A stretch of 12,529 nt of DNA from Methanobacteriota archaeon (GTDB lineage Archaea; Halobacteriota; Methanosarcinia; Methanosarcinales; Methanosarcinaceae), in NCBI GenBank assembly GCA_030837265.1, contig JAUPKV010000590.1:1-12529 (forward strand). Reading direction: 5' to 3'. The position numbers were made by a program, and so were the translations under genes. How positions within the stretch are numbered: the first letter of the stretch is position 1; every line of letters starts with the position of its first letter. Shown here in pieces: positions 12,291-12,529 of this stretch. Under the pieces are notes generated by a model, which saw only the letters and a program-made list of their open reading frames with translations, did no database searches and was not told where the DNA came from.

Positions 12291-12529
12291 GACTAAGATA
12301 AGGGTTGCACTTACAGGAAACCCCAACGTTGGTAAGACAACTATTTTCAATGCTATCACTGGAGCCAGGCAAAAGGTAGGAAACTGGCCCGGGGTAACAG
12401 TTGAGAAAAAAGTAGGCACAAAAGAATATGCAGAGCACACTCTTGAAATCGTAGACCTTCCAGGCACATACAGCCTTACAGCATATTCGGCAGATGAAGT
12501 TATTGCCAGAGATTACATCCTTGAGGAAA
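12283..12529 (+). CDS. feoB: Ferrous iron transporter FeoB, N-terminal part (cut by window end)
   Basis: The first 82 codons of FeoB, the inner-membrane Fe(II) transporter with an N-terminal G domain. G1 is GNPNVGKTT (12-20), the G2/switch I region is [10 protein letters not shown] with the conserved Thr, and G3 is DLPG (58-61). The sequence then runs into [16 protein letters not shown], which also fits FeoB. The start is TTG 12283: an in-frame TAG at 12277-12279 excludes anything upstream, AAGGTG (12271-12276) lies six bases before it, and no ATG exists in the visible part of the frame. It overlaps the feoA2 stop, so the two are coupled. The membrane domain lies beyond the window. Confidence 0.96.
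   Translation, partial: MAKTKIRVALTGNPNVGKTTIFNAITGARQKVGNWPGVTVEKKVGTKEYAEHTLEIVDLPGTYSLTAYSADEVIARDYILEE

Noticed and set aside
11666..12467. Long minus-strand open frames opposite feoA1, feoA2 and feoB (11666-12118 and 11958-12467).
   Set aside because: They are antisense to three genes with clear family motifs, have no SD, and encode Cys/Phe/Ser-rich sequences with no recognisable domain.

Overview
The window looks like a chromosomal segment of a methanogenic archaeon, most likely a Methanosarcina or close relative. This is an inference from gene content and signals, not from a database search. Supporting signs are an archaeal-type diadenylate cyclase, a DUF1614 membrane protein, a DtxR regulator divergent from feoA-feoA-feoB, TATA-like boxes in AT-rich spacers, Shine-Dalgarno (SD) sequences matching GGAGGTGATC, and several TTG starts. 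No tRNA, rRNA, CRISPR array or transposase was seen.

Layout. 1-155 is the tail of a + strand gene. 156-382 is a non-coding stretch with a tandem repeat and inverted repeats. From 383 to 11418 every substantial gene is on the minus strand. Read in the direction of transcription, the first of these blocks (8455 down to 2261) encodes a complete Opp/Dpp-type ABC importer: lipoprotein solute-binding protein, SAM-dependent methyltransferase, two permeases, and one polypeptide carrying both ATPase domains. Junctions are short or overlapping, so it is very probably one operon. Behind it (2133 down to 383), after a 127-bp gap with its own possible TATA box, comes an ABC-2 ATPase/permease pair of the drug/antibiotic-exporter type.

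Upstream of the importer are a DUF1614 membrane protein (8785-9504) and the diadenylate cyclase DacZ (9639-10514), each with its own AT-rich promoter region. Between dacZ and the DtxR gene lies a 424-bp spacer. It holds three 13-bp repeats and, on the + strand, a 24-codon ORF with a good SD that stops at an amber codon.

The right end is an iron-uptake locus: a DtxR-type regulator (10939-11418, minus) and, divergently, feoA1, feoA2 and the start of feoB (11786 to the window end, plus). The 367-bp divergent region carries a perfect 20-bp palindrome before feoA1 and CGAAT/ATTCG repeats before dtxR, which suggests metal-dependent control of both sides.

The most interesting hypothesis is the importer with a built-in methyltransferase next to an exporter pair and near an iron locus. 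It could be uptake and processing of a metal chelate or another small N/O-rich ligand. The substrate cannot be read from the sequence.
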